Shown: one piece after another, positions 53,379 through 62,316 of the stretch
How positions within the stretch are numbered: position 1 is the first letter of the stretch
Layout: the number at the start of each line of letters is the position of its first letter
Source: an uncultured Flavobacteriaceae bacterium
GTDB lineage: Bacteria; Bacteroidota; Bacteroidia; Flavobacteriales; Flavobacteriaceae
NCBI GenBank assembly: GCA_947495135.1
Contig: CANLXN010000013.1
Location: 62,001 to 126,000 of the forward strand
DNA length: 64,000 nt
Direction: 5' to 3'
The notes under the pieces: generated by a model
Databases searched by the model: none
What the model saw: the letters and a program-made list of their open reading frames with translations, nothing else
Told to the model about the DNA's origin: nothing
Made by a program: the position numbers and the translations under genes

Positions 53379-54557
53379 CTATTCCGAAGCCTTATCAAGA
53401 TTCATCTTCTTCGCCTTCTTACTTCCTTCATATACATCGTACCGTACAAACTTACTTTCCAGCTTTCCATTGAAGAGTTTAATCTTTCTACTAGGACGAA
53501 GCCCTACGCTCTTTAACGCCTCCATATTGGACGTAATCATCCAAGCCTGAGAGTTGGTATAGCCGTGCTTTAGGGTGTTACCGATATTTCCATAGAATTC
53601 CTGAACGTTATTTATAGAAAGTCGCTCATCGTACGGCGGGTTGAAAACTATGTGCATAAAACGCTCATTCTCTTTTTTAGATTCAAAGAAATCCTGTGTG
53701 CTTATCTCTACAAAATCCTGCAGATTTGCATTCTTCACATTCTCTTTAGCCTTACTTGTAGAAAAACCGTCCTTATCGTACCCATAAATCTTAAAATGAA
53801 ATTCTCGGATCTTCTTTAAGGCAGCTTCTTCAATTAATTCGTACAAGTCCACATCAAAATCGGGCCAAGTCTCAAAACCAAATTCATCTCGATTTAAGTT
53901 TGGCGGGATATTACATGCAATCATTGCTGCCTCACATAAAATAGTACCACTCCCACACATAGGATCCAAAAAGTCACTCTGTCCACTCCATCCCGAGAGC
54001 ATAATCATTCCTGCCGCTAGCACTTCGCTAATTGGAGCAAACGTATTCGCCACCTTGTAACCACGCTTATGGAGGGACTGTCCAGAACTATCTAAGGAAA
54101 GCGTACAGATATTCCGATCAATATGCACATTGATGCGCAAGGTGGGATGATCTAAGTCTACATCTGGTCTATCTCCAGTTTTATCCCTGAAACGGTCCAC
54201 AATGGCATCCTTTGTTTTTAATGAAATGTACTTAGAATGGGTGAACTGTTTAGAAAATACCGTTGCATCTATTGCGAGAGAGCCATTTGCTTCCATATGG
54301 TTCTCCCACGGGTAATCGTACACCTTTTTATAGAGATCATTTTCATTGAAAACATTGAATGCAGTCACTGGTTTCAAAATTTTAATCGCAGTTCTACAGC
54401 ATAAGTTTGCCTTATACATAAATCCGGTATCGCCTTCAAAAGAAACATTACGAGTACCCTTTTCTACAGAAGAAGCTCCTAGCTTTCTCAACTCGTCTGC
54501 CAATATATCTTCGAAGCCAAAAAGGGTTTTGGCGATCATTTTAAAATTTTTTCCCAT
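53379..54557 (-). CDS. THUMP-domain RNA methyltransferase (RlmL/RlmK-type)
   Basis: The ATG at 54555-54557 gives 392 residues; a TTG three bases upstream is also possible. The N-terminal THUMP domain (about 5-160) starts FKMIAKTLFGFEDILADELRKLGA. The SAM methyltransferase domain has DFLDPMCGSGTILCEAAMIA and the N6/N2-methylation motif NPPYDERL, and ends YEGSKKAKKMN. It is likely an rRNA guanine-N2 methylase similar to RlmL of 23S rRNA; the exact position is inferred. An exact TAnnTTTG box precedes it. Confidence 0.9.
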   Translation of the reverse strand: MGKNFKMIAKTLFGFEDILADELRKLGASSVEKGTRNVSFEGDTGFMYKANLCCRTAIKILKPVTAFNVFNENDLYKKVYDYPWENHMEANGSLAIDATVFSKQFTHSKYISLKTKDAIVDRFRDKTGDRPDVDLDHPTLRINVHIDRNICTLSLDSSGQSLHKRGYKVANTFAPISEVLAAGMIMLSGWSGQSDFLDPMCGSGTILCEAAMIACNIPPNLNRDEFGFETWPDFDVDLYELIEEAALKKIREFHFKIYGYDKDGFSTSKAKENVKNANLQDFVEISTQDFFESKKENERFMHIVFNPPYDERLSINNVQEFYGNIGNTLKHGYTNSQAWMITSNMEALKSVGLRPSRKIKLFNGKLESKFVRYDVYEGSKKAKKMNLDKASE

Positions 54558-54578
54558 CAAATAGTGCGTTCAGTCCTG

Positions 54579-54586
54579 CAAAAATA
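54579..54586 (-). promoter_or_regulatory. promoter -7 box of the THUMP methyltransferase gene
   Basis: On the minus strand this reads TATTTTTG, an exact TAnnTTTG match, about 21 bases before the ATG at 54557. Confidence 0.5.
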
Positions 54587-54616
54587 ACCTAATTTTACCA
54601 CGGCAAAGAAATATGT

Positions 54617-55351
54617 ATGCAAAAAGAAGCAGGACATTTTTGGTATTCCTCTTGGTTTGACTCTCCTTTCTATCATATCCTCTATAAAGATAGGGATTAT
54701 GCCGAGGCAGAAGAGTTTATGAACCATCTCACCTCGTTTCTAAAATTACCCAAGGATGCAGAAATACTGGACCTTGCTTGTGGACGTGGACGTCATTCTA
54801 TTTATCTAAATGCGTTAGGGTATAATGTAATAGGTGCAGATTTATCCGAATCTAGCATTTCATTTGCCAAGCAATTTGAAAATGACACTTTAAAATTTAA
54901 ACAACATGATATGTGTCTTCCGTTCTCCAAAAAGTTCGACGCTGTTTTAAATTTATTTACCAGTTTTGGATATTTCGAACAAGAAGAGGATAATTTGCGT
55001 ACTATCAAGGCGATCAAACGTGGACTTAAAAAAAACGGATTTGCGGTGATTGATTTCTTCAATATACATGAGGTAATCCAAAATCTTGTTCCGAAGGAAA
55101 CCAAAGTGGTGGATGGCATTCGTTTTAACATAGAAAAATCTCTTCAGAATGACCATATTATCAAAAAGATTAGCTTTTCGCACGAAGGTGCAGACTACAA
55201 TTTTATGGAAGAAGTAAGAGCGTTGAGCTTAGAAGATTTCAAAGTGTATTTTAAAGCGGCTGGAGTTACTTTAAAAGAGGTCTTTGGAGATTACCAGTTG
55301 AATGAGTACGAGCCTAAGACATCACCACGATTAATACTTATATTTAGCTAA
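54617..55351 (+). CDS. class I SAM-dependent methyltransferase
   Basis: A 244-residue methyltransferase. Motif I is ILDLACGRGRHSIYLNALGYNVIGADLS, followed by FDAVLNLFTSFGYFEQEEDNL and the later strand FAVIDFFNI. The aromatic N-terminus (FWYSSWFDSPFYHILY) is typical of a bacterial subgroup that methylates small molecules. The substrate is unknown. It overlaps the ZIP transporter gene by one base (TAATG), forming a three-gene unit. Confidence 0.85.
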   Translation: MQKEAGHFWYSSWFDSPFYHILYKDRDYAEAEEFMNHLTSFLKLPKDAEILDLACGRGRHSIYLNALGYNVIGADLSESSISFAKQFENDTLKFKQHDMCLPFSKKFDAVLNLFTSFGYFEQEEDNLRTIKAIKRGLKKNGFAVIDFFNIHEVIQNLVPKETKVVDGIRFNIEKSLQNDHIIKKISFSHEGADYNFMEEVRALSLEDFKVYFKAAGVTLKEVFGDYQLNEYEPKTSPRLILIFS

Positions 55352-56019
55352 TGAACTACCTAGCGCTCTTCCTTGCGGTTGCATTTGGATATTTAATTGC
55401 TCGAATATTTCAAAGTAAAGGACTTAAGCAAATGCCTATCTTGCTTGCTTTTAGTGGTGCATTTCTGCTCTCGGTCACCTTGTTCGAGCTACTGCCAGAA
55501 GTCTTCGAAACACCTTCCAAAACAATTGGTCTTTACATCATGGCTGGTATTTTACTCCAGTTGGTTTTAGATTTCTTTTCTAAAGGAGCAGAACACGGTC
55601 ATGTTCATATAAACTCCAACGATAAATCGTTTCCATGGCTTCTTTTTATTAGTCTGTCGGCCCATGCCCTACTGGAAGGCTTCCCAGTAACCAATAACGA
55701 TAGCATGCTTATTGGAGTTATTGTGCATAAAATTCCAATAGCTATTATCTTGGCGCTGTTTTTTAATCAGGCTAATTATAATAAAATCACCTCCATTGTA
55801 TTTCTCTCCTTGTTCGCAGTTATGACACCTTTAGGTAGTTTTTTATCGACTGAAATCGAATGGTTAACTGCCTATGAAACTGAAATTAACGCCGTAGCTA
55901 TCGGTGTTTTCCTCCATGTTTCTACCACTATTCTATTCGAAAGTAGCAAAGACCATAAATTTAATCTTGCAAAGCTTTTAGCTATCATCATTGGTGTTGC
56001 TATGGCCTATTTCATCTAA
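55351..56019 (+). CDS. ZIP-family metal transporter
   Basis: A 222-residue membrane protein with about eight helices. The metal sites are in the paired helices: SLSAHALLEGFPV with HxxxEG, and IVHKIPIAIILALF with HKxP. A His-rich loop (KGAEHGHVHIN) lies between helices III and IV. These are the ZIP family's zinc/iron-binding features, so divalent metal uptake is likely. It is coupled by one-base overlaps with the methyltransferase before it and the DUF4268 gene after it. Confidence 0.9.
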   Translation: MNYLALFLAVAFGYLIARIFQSKGLKQMPILLAFSGAFLLSVTLFELLPEVFETPSKTIGLYIMAGILLQLVLDFFSKGAEHGHVHINSNDKSFPWLLFISLSAHALLEGFPVTNNDSMLIGVIVHKIPIAIILALFFNQANYNKITSIVFLSLFAVMTPLGSFLSTEIEWLTAYETEINAVAIGVFLHVSTTILFESSKDHKFNLAKLLAIIIGVAMAYFI

Positions 56020-56444
56020 TGTTCAGTAAAGAAGAATCAAAACGGATCCGTCAAGAGTTTTGGATTTCATTTGGGAAATCTTTTCCTAGAAAATGGATTC
56101 TTTACAATACGGGGGTGAAAGAACTTTCGTTCAAATTCGACTTTACCAATAAATATGCTCAGGTTTCTATTAATCTGGAACAAACCGATGTAGAGAAGAG
56201 GGCCAATTTATATACTAAGCTTGTGGCGCTCAAAGGTAATCTAACGACTCTCATTCCAGCTATTATATACGAGCAACATACTATCCTTCCTAACGGAAAA
56301 GAGATTAGCACCATTTATGTGCGTCTAGAAGACGTTTGTATTCACAACAAAAATACTTGGCAGGAAACCATGTATTTTTTAAAAGAAAATATGTCCAATT
56401 TGGAAGAGTTTTGGGTCGATTATGAAGATTATATAAAATCTTAA
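56019..56444 (+). CDS. DUF4268 domain protein
   Basis: A 141-residue soluble protein matching DUF4268: FSKEESKRIRQEFWISFGKSFPRKWILY at the N-terminus, LSFKFDFTNKYAQVSINLE, and a C-terminal helical part with TWQETMYFLKENMSNLEEFWVDYEDY. The family is sometimes fused to nuclease-type domains, but here it stands alone and the role is unknown. It overlaps the ZIP gene by one base and shares a TTAA stop with the convergent hemolysin-III gene. Confidence 0.85.
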   Translation: MFSKEESKRIRQEFWISFGKSFPRKWILYNTGVKELSFKFDFTNKYAQVSINLEQTDVEKRANLYTKLVALKGNLTTLIPAIIYEQHTILPNGKEISTIYVRLEDVCIHNKNTWQETMYFLKENMSNLEEFWVDYEDYIKS

Positions 56445-57061
56445 ATCACATCAAGAAAAATAAAAAAGAAATGAAAAACACTTCCGGCTAACACAAATAC
56501 ATGCCAAATAGCATGATTGTAAGGAATACGCTTAAAAGCATAGAAAACAGCTCCTAAAGTATAAGCCGCACCTCCAAGACTCAATAAAGTCACTCCAAGC
56601 GACGAATGTAATTCCATCACCGTATTATAGTCTACAACAATGAGCCATCCCATGGCGAGGTATAATAGCAAGGAAACCGATTCAAACCTGCCTGTAAAAA
56701 AGATTTTTAACAAAGTTCCAAAAGCGGTAATTCCCCATACCGTCCAAAACATGATCCAACCACTGCCCTGCTCTAACGAAATTAAAGCAACTGGCGTGTA
56801 GGTTCCTGCAATTAGGAAATAAATAGCGATATGGTCAAACTTTCGCAACAATGGCTTCAACTCTTCCTTCTGCATGGCATGATACAAGGTAGAAGCCGAA
56901 TATAAGAGTATAATTGAAATTCCGTAAAACACAACACTCATTGTACTGTAATCGGTTCTATGGGTGTCATTTAGTATTAACAACACCAGAGCCACTGCGC
57001 CCAAAGGAATTCCCACAGCGTGCGTAATTGTGTTCCAGAACTCTTCCCTTTTTGAATACAT
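56441..57061 (-). CDS. hemolysin III / PAQR family membrane protein
   Basis: The ATG at 57059-57061 gives 206 residues with seven transmembrane helices. Conserved motifs: SKREEFWNTITHAVGIPLG, SASTLYHAM, DHIAIYFLIAGTYTP, and HAIWHVFVLAGSVFHFF, where His residues of the PAQR metal site lie. Family members (TrhA/YqfA) influence membrane-lipid fluidity; the old hemolysin name is not evidence of toxicity. Its TAA shares the TTAA with the DUF4268 gene. Confidence 0.9.
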   Translation of the reverse strand: MYSKREEFWNTITHAVGIPLGAVALVLLILNDTHRTDYSTMSVVFYGISIILLYSASTLYHAMQKEELKPLLRKFDHIAIYFLIAGTYTPVALISLEQGSGWIMFWTVWGITAFGTLLKIFFTGRFESVSLLLYLAMGWLIVVDYNTVMELHSSLGVTLLSLGGAAYTLGAVFYAFKRIPYNHAIWHVFVLAGSVFHFFFIFLDVI

Positions 57062-57145
57062 CAACAAGCAATCAATTTAGCACATAAAATTACATTTTAA
57101 ATCTTCAAGGACTCGTTAGTTTAACGTGTATTTAAGTAAGAATTT

Positions 57146-57239
57146 GGGCAACCGCCGGGCTATGCGCTATATCTTTTGTAGTTGTTTTCGCTCCACTTCA
57201 AACCACTACAAAAGGATGCCGCTTCTATCCCTGTTGCAC
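57146..57239. repeat. attC-like imperfect palindrome
   Basis: A 94-base imperfect inverted repeat. Outer arms: GGGCAAC (57146-57152) and GTTGCAC (57233-57239). Middle: GGGcTA with TAtCCC. Inner perfect 10-bp arms: CTTTTGTAGT (57173-57182) and ACTACAAAAG (57205-57214). The loop is 22 bases. Read on the minus strand it begins ...CAAC and ends GTTG..., as integron attC sites do, and it lies 32 bases after the stop of the orphan gene at 57271-57888. Similar palindromes are recalled from other flavobacteria, but this was not checked. Confidence 0.55.
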
Positions 57240-57270
57240 TGGTGCAATAGTATTAGGAAGATAAGTACGT

Positions 57271-57888
57271 TTAAAAACCTGCACTTGTGGAATTGTAATT
57301 TCCCCAATCCCATTTACCCCTTTTTCGATTTTTTAGAGATAGATAGTCATTACATTTTTCCAACATAAAGTCTAATAATTTAAATTCTAGGAGCTGGTCC
57401 AAATATGAATAAATAGAAAAACTACGATTGAATCCAGATTCATGAGTGCTTAAATTATCTCCTAAATAGGACATCTTGTAGATATTGAAGTAGGTTGTAG
57501 TCTTTATTAATTTTTTTCGCTCTAAATCCTTATTTAGTCTGTTGCGAATTGAAATCTGATTTCTACCTTCAAAACTGTTCGAAATTTCGGTTAACCAATC
57601 TTGATTGTCCAAAATATCGATCAAAACCAATTCCATATAGTCTATAAAATAATATTTACTTATTTTATTCTTGTCATACATGCTCAAAAACCTCATTTCA
57701 TAAATCTTCGGTTCAAAATCTATAGAGTTGAAATCTTTTTCGATAGATATATTCCCATCTGGCGTCTTAAGCATTTTAAGTATATTACGATTTATCAAAT
57801 CGGTAAGTACCAATAGAAAGTAACTTCTACTATCGAGTATTTCGTGGCGCAGTAAAAAAATAATCTCTACGGGTGTGATATATTCCAT
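57271..57888 (-). CDS. orphan protein of unknown function
   Basis: A 205-residue soluble, mostly helical, Lys/Asn/Asp-rich protein with no signal or membrane segment. The N-terminus is EYITPVEIIFLLRHEIL and the middle has two Leu-rich helices (YFIDYMELVLIDILDNQDWLTEI). The second half is basic and includes LNKDLERKKLIKTTTYF. No family is recognised. It stands alone and is followed by the attC-like palindrome, the geometry of a gene cassette; no integrase is seen in the window. Confidence 0.65.
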   Translation of the reverse strand: MEYITPVEIIFLLRHEILDSRSYFLLVLTDLINRNILKMLKTPDGNISIEKDFNSIDFEPKIYEMRFLSMYDKNKISKYYFIDYMELVLIDILDNQDWLTEISNSFEGRNQISIRNRLNKDLERKKLIKTTTYFNIYKMSYLGDNLSTHESGFNRSFSIYSYLDQLLEFKLLDFMLEKCNDYLSLKNRKRGKWDWGNYNSTSAGF

Positions 57889-58061
57889 GCATTCAACTTT
57901 ACGGTGTTATTTGATTATTAAAGGAGTTACTATCCTACAAATGATCTCATATAAGGTATAACTTAGCCATCAAACTACCCTGTATTTATAATTACAGTAG
58001 TATTTTCAATTCGCGTCAGTTACTCTTCTCTACGATCACTTTTGTCTAATCACCGTGTTTG

Positions 58062-59723
58062 TTAATTCCCGTCAATATTCTCTTTTAAATAGGCAAATGC
58101 ATCTTCCACATTCGAAAAAACATGCGTTTCTGCAATTAAATCCGGAATAATATCGATCGACCGTAATTTGTCCATCGGTTGTTCTTGTATATTGACCAAG
58201 AGTACTTCCACCCCTCGTTTTTCCAAATCGAACACAATATCTTCCAGCGTATAGAGCCCAGACTGATCTATCAAAGGAACCTCATCCATGCGGATGATAA
58301 GCACTTTAATTTTTTCATCAACAGCCGCTATCTGATTTTTGAGGTGTGTTGTAAACCCAAAAAACAATGGCCCTTTTAGGTGCTTGATCAATATTTTATC
58401 TTTGAACCTATCGTAGAATGGTAATTCATCCTGCCAAGGTTTTTCATCTTTTAAATTTTCAACTAACTCCATTACGATACCCTTTTCGCCAATATCACTT
58501 GCCTTCTTCATAAATAAAATACATGCAAGTGCTACACCCAAGCCAACGGCCTGAATCAAACTACCGAAGGTGGTTATTAATAAAACTAAAATCAACACCA
58601 CCGCATCTGCTCTTGGAACCCGTAACAAATGCTTTAAACCTTTGGTATCAATAATTTTGAAACCAATAGGAATGAGTAGACCTGCCAATACCGCCAGTGG
58701 AATATATCCAGCCAACGAACCCAGTCCTAAAAGAACGGCGAGTAATACAAGCCCATGAATAGCCCCAGAAATTCGTGTCTTACCTCCAGCATTTATATTG
58801 ACAACCGTACCTTTAGTAGCTCCTGCTCCTGGTATACCACCAAAAACAGCTGCCAAGATGTTACCAATTCCTTGTCCAATTAACTCGCGATTACTATTAT
58901 GGCGAGTTTTAGTCATATTATCGGCAATTACGGAAGTAAGCAAAGAATCAATACTTCCTAATACTGCGAGGACGGCTGCATATTCTAAGATCAAAACATA
59001 AGCTTCAGAAGGAATATTACTAAACATTGTTTCCACCTGAAAAGAAGGTATTCCTGATGGAATGTCTCCAATAATAGGTACATCCCAGCCCAAAAAGTAT
59101 CCTGCTAGCGCCGCTACAATTAAGGCTACCAATGCACTAGGAATAGCTTTGGTAATTAGTGGGAATAAATAGTAGATTAAAACTGTGAGTGCTCCTAGAG
59201 CTAGAGAATATAAATTGAATTCACTAAAAAGTCTCGGTAAGTCCTGCAATACCGCCCAAGTAGATTTAGCAGACGAGAGTCCTGCAAAAGGAAATAATTG
59301 TAAAATGACGATAATTAGCCCTACTCCACTCATAAATCCCGATACTACTGGATAGGGAAAGTATTTCACATACCCCGCAATATTTATGAGACCAAAAACA
59401 ATTTGTAATACACCTCCAAGCAAAAAGGTTAATAAAATAATACCCATTGCAGATTCAAGACTTCCAGTTAACTGAATTGCAGATGCAACCAAAGCAGCAG
59501 ATACAACAGTCATTGGACCAGTTGGCCCACTCGCCTGTGTAGGAGTGCCACCAAATATGGCAGCAAAAATTCCTACCATAATTGCACCATAAAGGCCCGC
59601 AGTAGCTCCCATACCCGATTGCACACCAAATGCAAGTGCCAATGGCAATGCAACTACCCCAGCTACCAAGCCTCCAGTGAGGTCACCTTTCAAATTACTG
59701 AAATCTAAAATTTTCGACGACAT
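58062..59723 (-). CDS. SulP-family anion transporter
   Basis: A 553-residue protein with about 10-12 transmembrane helices (LKGDLTGGLVAGVVALPLALAFGVQSGMGATAGLYGAI, GGTPTQASGPTGPMTVVSAALV, FGGIPGAGATKGTVVNINAGGKTRISG) and a C-terminal cytoplasmic STAS domain (about 430-553; KVLIIRMDEVPLIDQSGLYTLEDI). SulP proteins carry sulfate, bicarbonate or other anions; the actual ion cannot be read. No carbonic anhydrase is adjacent. It appears as a single gene. Confidence 0.92.
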   Translation of the reverse strand: MSSKILDFSNLKGDLTGGLVAGVVALPLALAFGVQSGMGATAGLYGAIMVGIFAAIFGGTPTQASGPTGPMTVVSAALVASAIQLTGSLESAMGIILLTFLLGGVLQIVFGLINIAGYVKYFPYPVVSGFMSGVGLIIVILQLFPFAGLSSAKSTWAVLQDLPRLFSEFNLYSLALGALTVLIYYLFPLITKAIPSALVALIVAALAGYFLGWDVPIIGDIPSGIPSFQVETMFSNIPSEAYVLILEYAAVLAVLGSIDSLLTSVIADNMTKTRHNSNRELIGQGIGNILAAVFGGIPGAGATKGTVVNINAGGKTRISGAIHGLVLLAVLLGLGSLAGYIPLAVLAGLLIPIGFKIIDTKGLKHLLRVPRADAVVLILVLLITTFGSLIQAVGLGVALACILFMKKASDIGEKGIVMELVENLKDEKPWQDELPFYDRFKDKILIKHLKGPLFFGFTTHLKNQIAAVDEKIKVLIIRMDEVPLIDQSGLYTLEDIVFDLEKRGVEVLLVNIQEQPMDKLRSIDIIPDLIAETHVFSNVEDAFAYLKENIDGN

Positions 59724-59857
59724 ATTTTAATTTTTAAGGAAATTATAAAAAAAAGATGATCTATTATTGATCATTTATGTACAAATAGTTTTAACAGTGC
59801 AATACAAATTAATCCGAAACAAGTATTCAATTGAATTCTGTATTCTCATCTTGGACA

Positions 59858-60958
59858 TTAGTTATTAGATTTGATAATCTTAATAATCTTTCCTTCTATA
59901 TGCAAATAATACATGCTCGCTGGGAATGGTGATAAATCGATTTGTTTGTTATTCCCTGTTAGAGATCCTTTTAATAAGCTTTGTCCAAGAGGTGAAATTA
60001 ACTCGTATTGCACATCTTCTAATAACTCTACATGAACTACACTACTTGTTGGGTTGGGATAAAAACCGATACTCAATTCTTCCGTGTCAACTCCTAACAA
60101 TTGACACTCGAAATCTTGCTCCACCTTAGATGCAGAAGGAGGATTCACCAAAAGCTCGTCGGTTAATAATGGACAGTAACAGTCGTTTCCTTCCACATAC
60201 AATTTAAGCCATGAAAGGGCTAATTTTCCCACGGCACCGTCTCCTCCATTCGGAGTATTTGCAACAGAGTGATTGCCATTGGCAACTTCAAAGAGTAACT
60301 TATCGGTGGTAATAGGAGTTTGATTATAATGGATATCTGCATGTTGTGATGGAGGTGCTACTGTATCATTCTCTCCGCTAAAAATAAGAACGGGACTATC
60401 GTGATTTAGCTGTGGATTATTAAGATATGGACACAAGGCAACAACACCAGCAATGGTGTTATCCAATACTGCCGCTCTCTGGGCTCCACCGCCCCCCATG
60501 GACCATCCACTTACGGCTAGTTGATCTAAGTTAAGTGCTCCTTCTAGTGGTGACGATACGCGCGTATTTTCTTCTCTAATTGTTTCCAAAGCATCTACCA
60601 AAGCAATTGCTCTTGCCTCCGGAAAATCAATAAGAGAATTTGTACCAATAATAATGGTTACTATTCCATGAGAAGCATAAAATGGACCCCACTCTTGAAC
60701 ACTAGAGGGCAGCGCCGTAAATCCGGGGACAATGGCAATACTTGCATAAGGTGGCGCTCCATTTACAGGGTAATAAATGGTGGCACTTGCATAATCTGGC
60801 CCGTTTCGGATTCCATCGGCCTCGGTTAGAGTTGCTACATCGAAAGGCCCTGGATTGGTGAGACTCTCTACGGTTATTCCTTCGCATTGTGCCGAAATAG
60901 CATTGGTAAATAAGAATGATGCAAACGTCAGTACAAAAGCAAGGTATAAGTTTCTCAT
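59858..60958 (-). CDS. secreted polyester hydrolase-like (PETase/cutinase family) enzyme with T9SS tail
   Basis: A 366-residue alpha/beta hydrolase. Signal peptide about 1-23; catalytic domain about 25-285; T9SS type A sorting tail about 288-366 (GFYPNPTSSVVHV, QSLLKGSL, SMYYLHI). Catalytic Ser153 lies in GWSMGGGG, Asp198 in SGENDTVAP, His230 in NGNHSVAN. As in PET hydrolases, it has GFTA (Phe80 where Ideonella PETase has Tyr), Trp152/Met154 beside the Ser, and Tyr178 at the position of the substrate-stacking Trp. Cys260/262 and Cys285 may form the C-terminal disulfide. It is expected to act outside the cell on polyesters or cutin-like esters. Confidence 0.9.
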   Translation of the reverse strand: MRNLYLAFVLTFASFLFTNAISAQCEGITVESLTNPGPFDVATLTEADGIRNGPDYASATIYYPVNGAPPYASIAIVPGFTALPSSVQEWGPFYASHGIVTIIIGTNSLIDFPEARAIALVDALETIREENTRVSSPLEGALNLDQLAVSGWSMGGGGAQRAAVLDNTIAGVVALCPYLNNPQLNHDSPVLIFSGENDTVAPPSQHADIHYNQTPITTDKLLFEVANGNHSVANTPNGGDGAVGKLALSWLKLYVEGNDCYCPLLTDELLVNPPSASKVEQDFECQLLGVDTEELSIGFYPNPTSSVVHVELLEDVQYELISPLGQSLLKGSLTGNNKQIDLSPFPASMYYLHIEGKIIKIIKSNN

Positions 60959-61026
60959 ATTTTTATTTTTTTTTGAAAGACTAAGTTAATGATCTATTTC
61001 AAGATATAAATCCAATACAAACAAAA

Positions 61027-61039
61027 GTTCGAATCGAAC
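61027..61039. promoter_or_regulatory. 13-base perfect palindrome upstream of the PETase-like gene
   Basis: GTTCGA-A-TCGAAC, a perfect inverted repeat about 70 bases upstream of the start at 60958. It could be an operator for that gene. No regulator gene is adjacent, so this is only a candidate. The rest of the 257-base gap at 60959-61215 shows nothing recognisable. Confidence 0.4.
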
Positions 61040-61215
61040 AATTAAAACTACGGTTTCTATATGCTTTTAATATATCTCTATCCATAAGACCGTAAAGATC
61101 ATCTAACATGACATAATCTGAAAAAAGTGAACTGTAACTAAGCCTCAAAAAACACAGAAAAATCGAGCGGTATGGATTCATTGAATACAAACTTGCCAAT
61201 GGTGTTTAAAATGCC

Positions 61216-62316
61216 TTAATCAATAGTGTTAATGTAAAAGGACTTAAGAAAGACATCTTTCACAATTGCGAAAGGCAATTTATCCTCCTGAGAGTTATAT
61301 GCGCCACCCGTGAAAACAGCGACCATATCCATCTCTGGAATTACCATAATGTATTGTCCGCCATTACCAGTTGCAGTTTTGGAGACCACTACTTTTCCGT
61401 TTACGCTAAAAGGAATGTTCCACCAAAGATAACCGTAGTCAATTCCTGTTATTTTTGTTTTGGGCGTCGTCGCTTCTTGTATCCATCTTTTGGGCACGAG
61501 TTGTTTGCCGTTCCACATTCCTTCATTCAAAATTAACTGTCCAATTTTGGCCATATCACGAGGGGTCATATACAATCGTTTTCCAGATGGAATCACTTCT
61601 TTATCTGAAGTGTGCCCCCAACTCACATTGGTAATTCCCAAGGGAGTAAACAAATACTTTTCAGCGAATTGATCGATGGTCATTCCAGAAGCCTGACTTA
61701 TAATTTCTGCTATCAAAACCACGCCCATTGAACAATAATTTGATACACTCCCTGGATCGTTTACCATTGGTAAATCTAAGGTGTATTGAAGCCAGTCTTT
61801 CTTTTTATATACTCGGTCCTCCTGCCCTTTCGATTTTTTATCCCAATCGTTGCAGTCGAGTCCGCTGGACATAGTCAATAAATGTCTAATCGTGATTGCA
61901 GTTTTTCTTTGATCAAGATTTTTCTTCGGAATGGGATGGTGGAGGTATTTCGAAATAGGATCATTTATATCGTCAATAAATCCATTCTCAATGGCTATTC
62001 CCATTAAAATGGACCGAATACTTTTACTTGTTGAACGAAGATCATGGGGCTCCGCTACCGAATTTCCGTCGAAATATTCTTCTAAAATAAGTTGATCATT
62101 CTTCACCAATAATACACTGTGCATCTTGTGCTCGGTGTTATAAATCTGACCGAAAAATTTATAGATCAAAGTGCTATCAACCTGCTGAGATTTCAGGTTG
62201 TTTGTTTTCCACCCATCTCCAATTTCACTAGGTTGTAGATACGTATACGAGTTTTGTCCATGGCAAAGAGCACTAGCAAAAAGCGTCAAGACCCATACTA
62301 TTTTTGCGTTTTTCAT
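61216..62316 (-). CDS. serine hydrolase, beta-lactamase/esterase class C fold
   Basis: The ATG at 62314-62316 gives 366 residues with signal peptide MKNAKIVWVLTLFASALCHGQ; in-frame starts at 62406 and 62337 add basic residues ahead of the signal. The catalytic SxxK is Ser95-Thr-Ser-Lys98 in LRSTSKSIRS, and the Tyr motif is Tyr194-Cys-Ser in SNYCSMGVV. Other family features: HLLTMSSGLD, GYLWWNIPF, and the C-terminal GGQYIMVIPEMDMVAVFTGG. Such proteins include esterases, D-aminopeptidases and penicillin-binding-like enzymes; activity is not fixed. Confidence 0.88.
   Translation of the reverse strand: MKNAKIVWVLTLFASALCHGQNSYTYLQPSEIGDGWKTNNLKSQQVDSTLIYKFFGQIYNTEHKMHSVLLVKNDQLILEEYFDGNSVAEPHDLRSTSKSIRSILMGIAIENGFIDDINDPISKYLHHPIPKKNLDQRKTAITIRHLLTMSSGLDCNDWDKKSKGQEDRVYKKKDWLQYTLDLPMVNDPGSVSNYCSMGVVLIAEIISQASGMTIDQFAEKYLFTPLGITNVSWGHTSDKEVIPSGKRLYMTPRDMAKIGQLILNEGMWNGKQLVPKRWIQEATTPKTKITGIDYGYLWWNIPFSVNGKVVVSKTATGNGGQYIMVIPEMDMVAVFTGGAYNSQEDKLPFAIVKDVFLKSFYINTID

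Noticed and set aside
57126-57368. 80-residue + strand open frame over the palindrome and the orphan gene's end
   Set aside because: It lies across the palindrome and the end of the opposite-strand gene, has no signal or domain, and is explained by the palindrome's composition.
61027-61039. GTTCGAATC as a tRNA T-loop
   Set aside because: No cloverleaf or acceptor arms are present around it; it is part of a perfect DNA palindrome.
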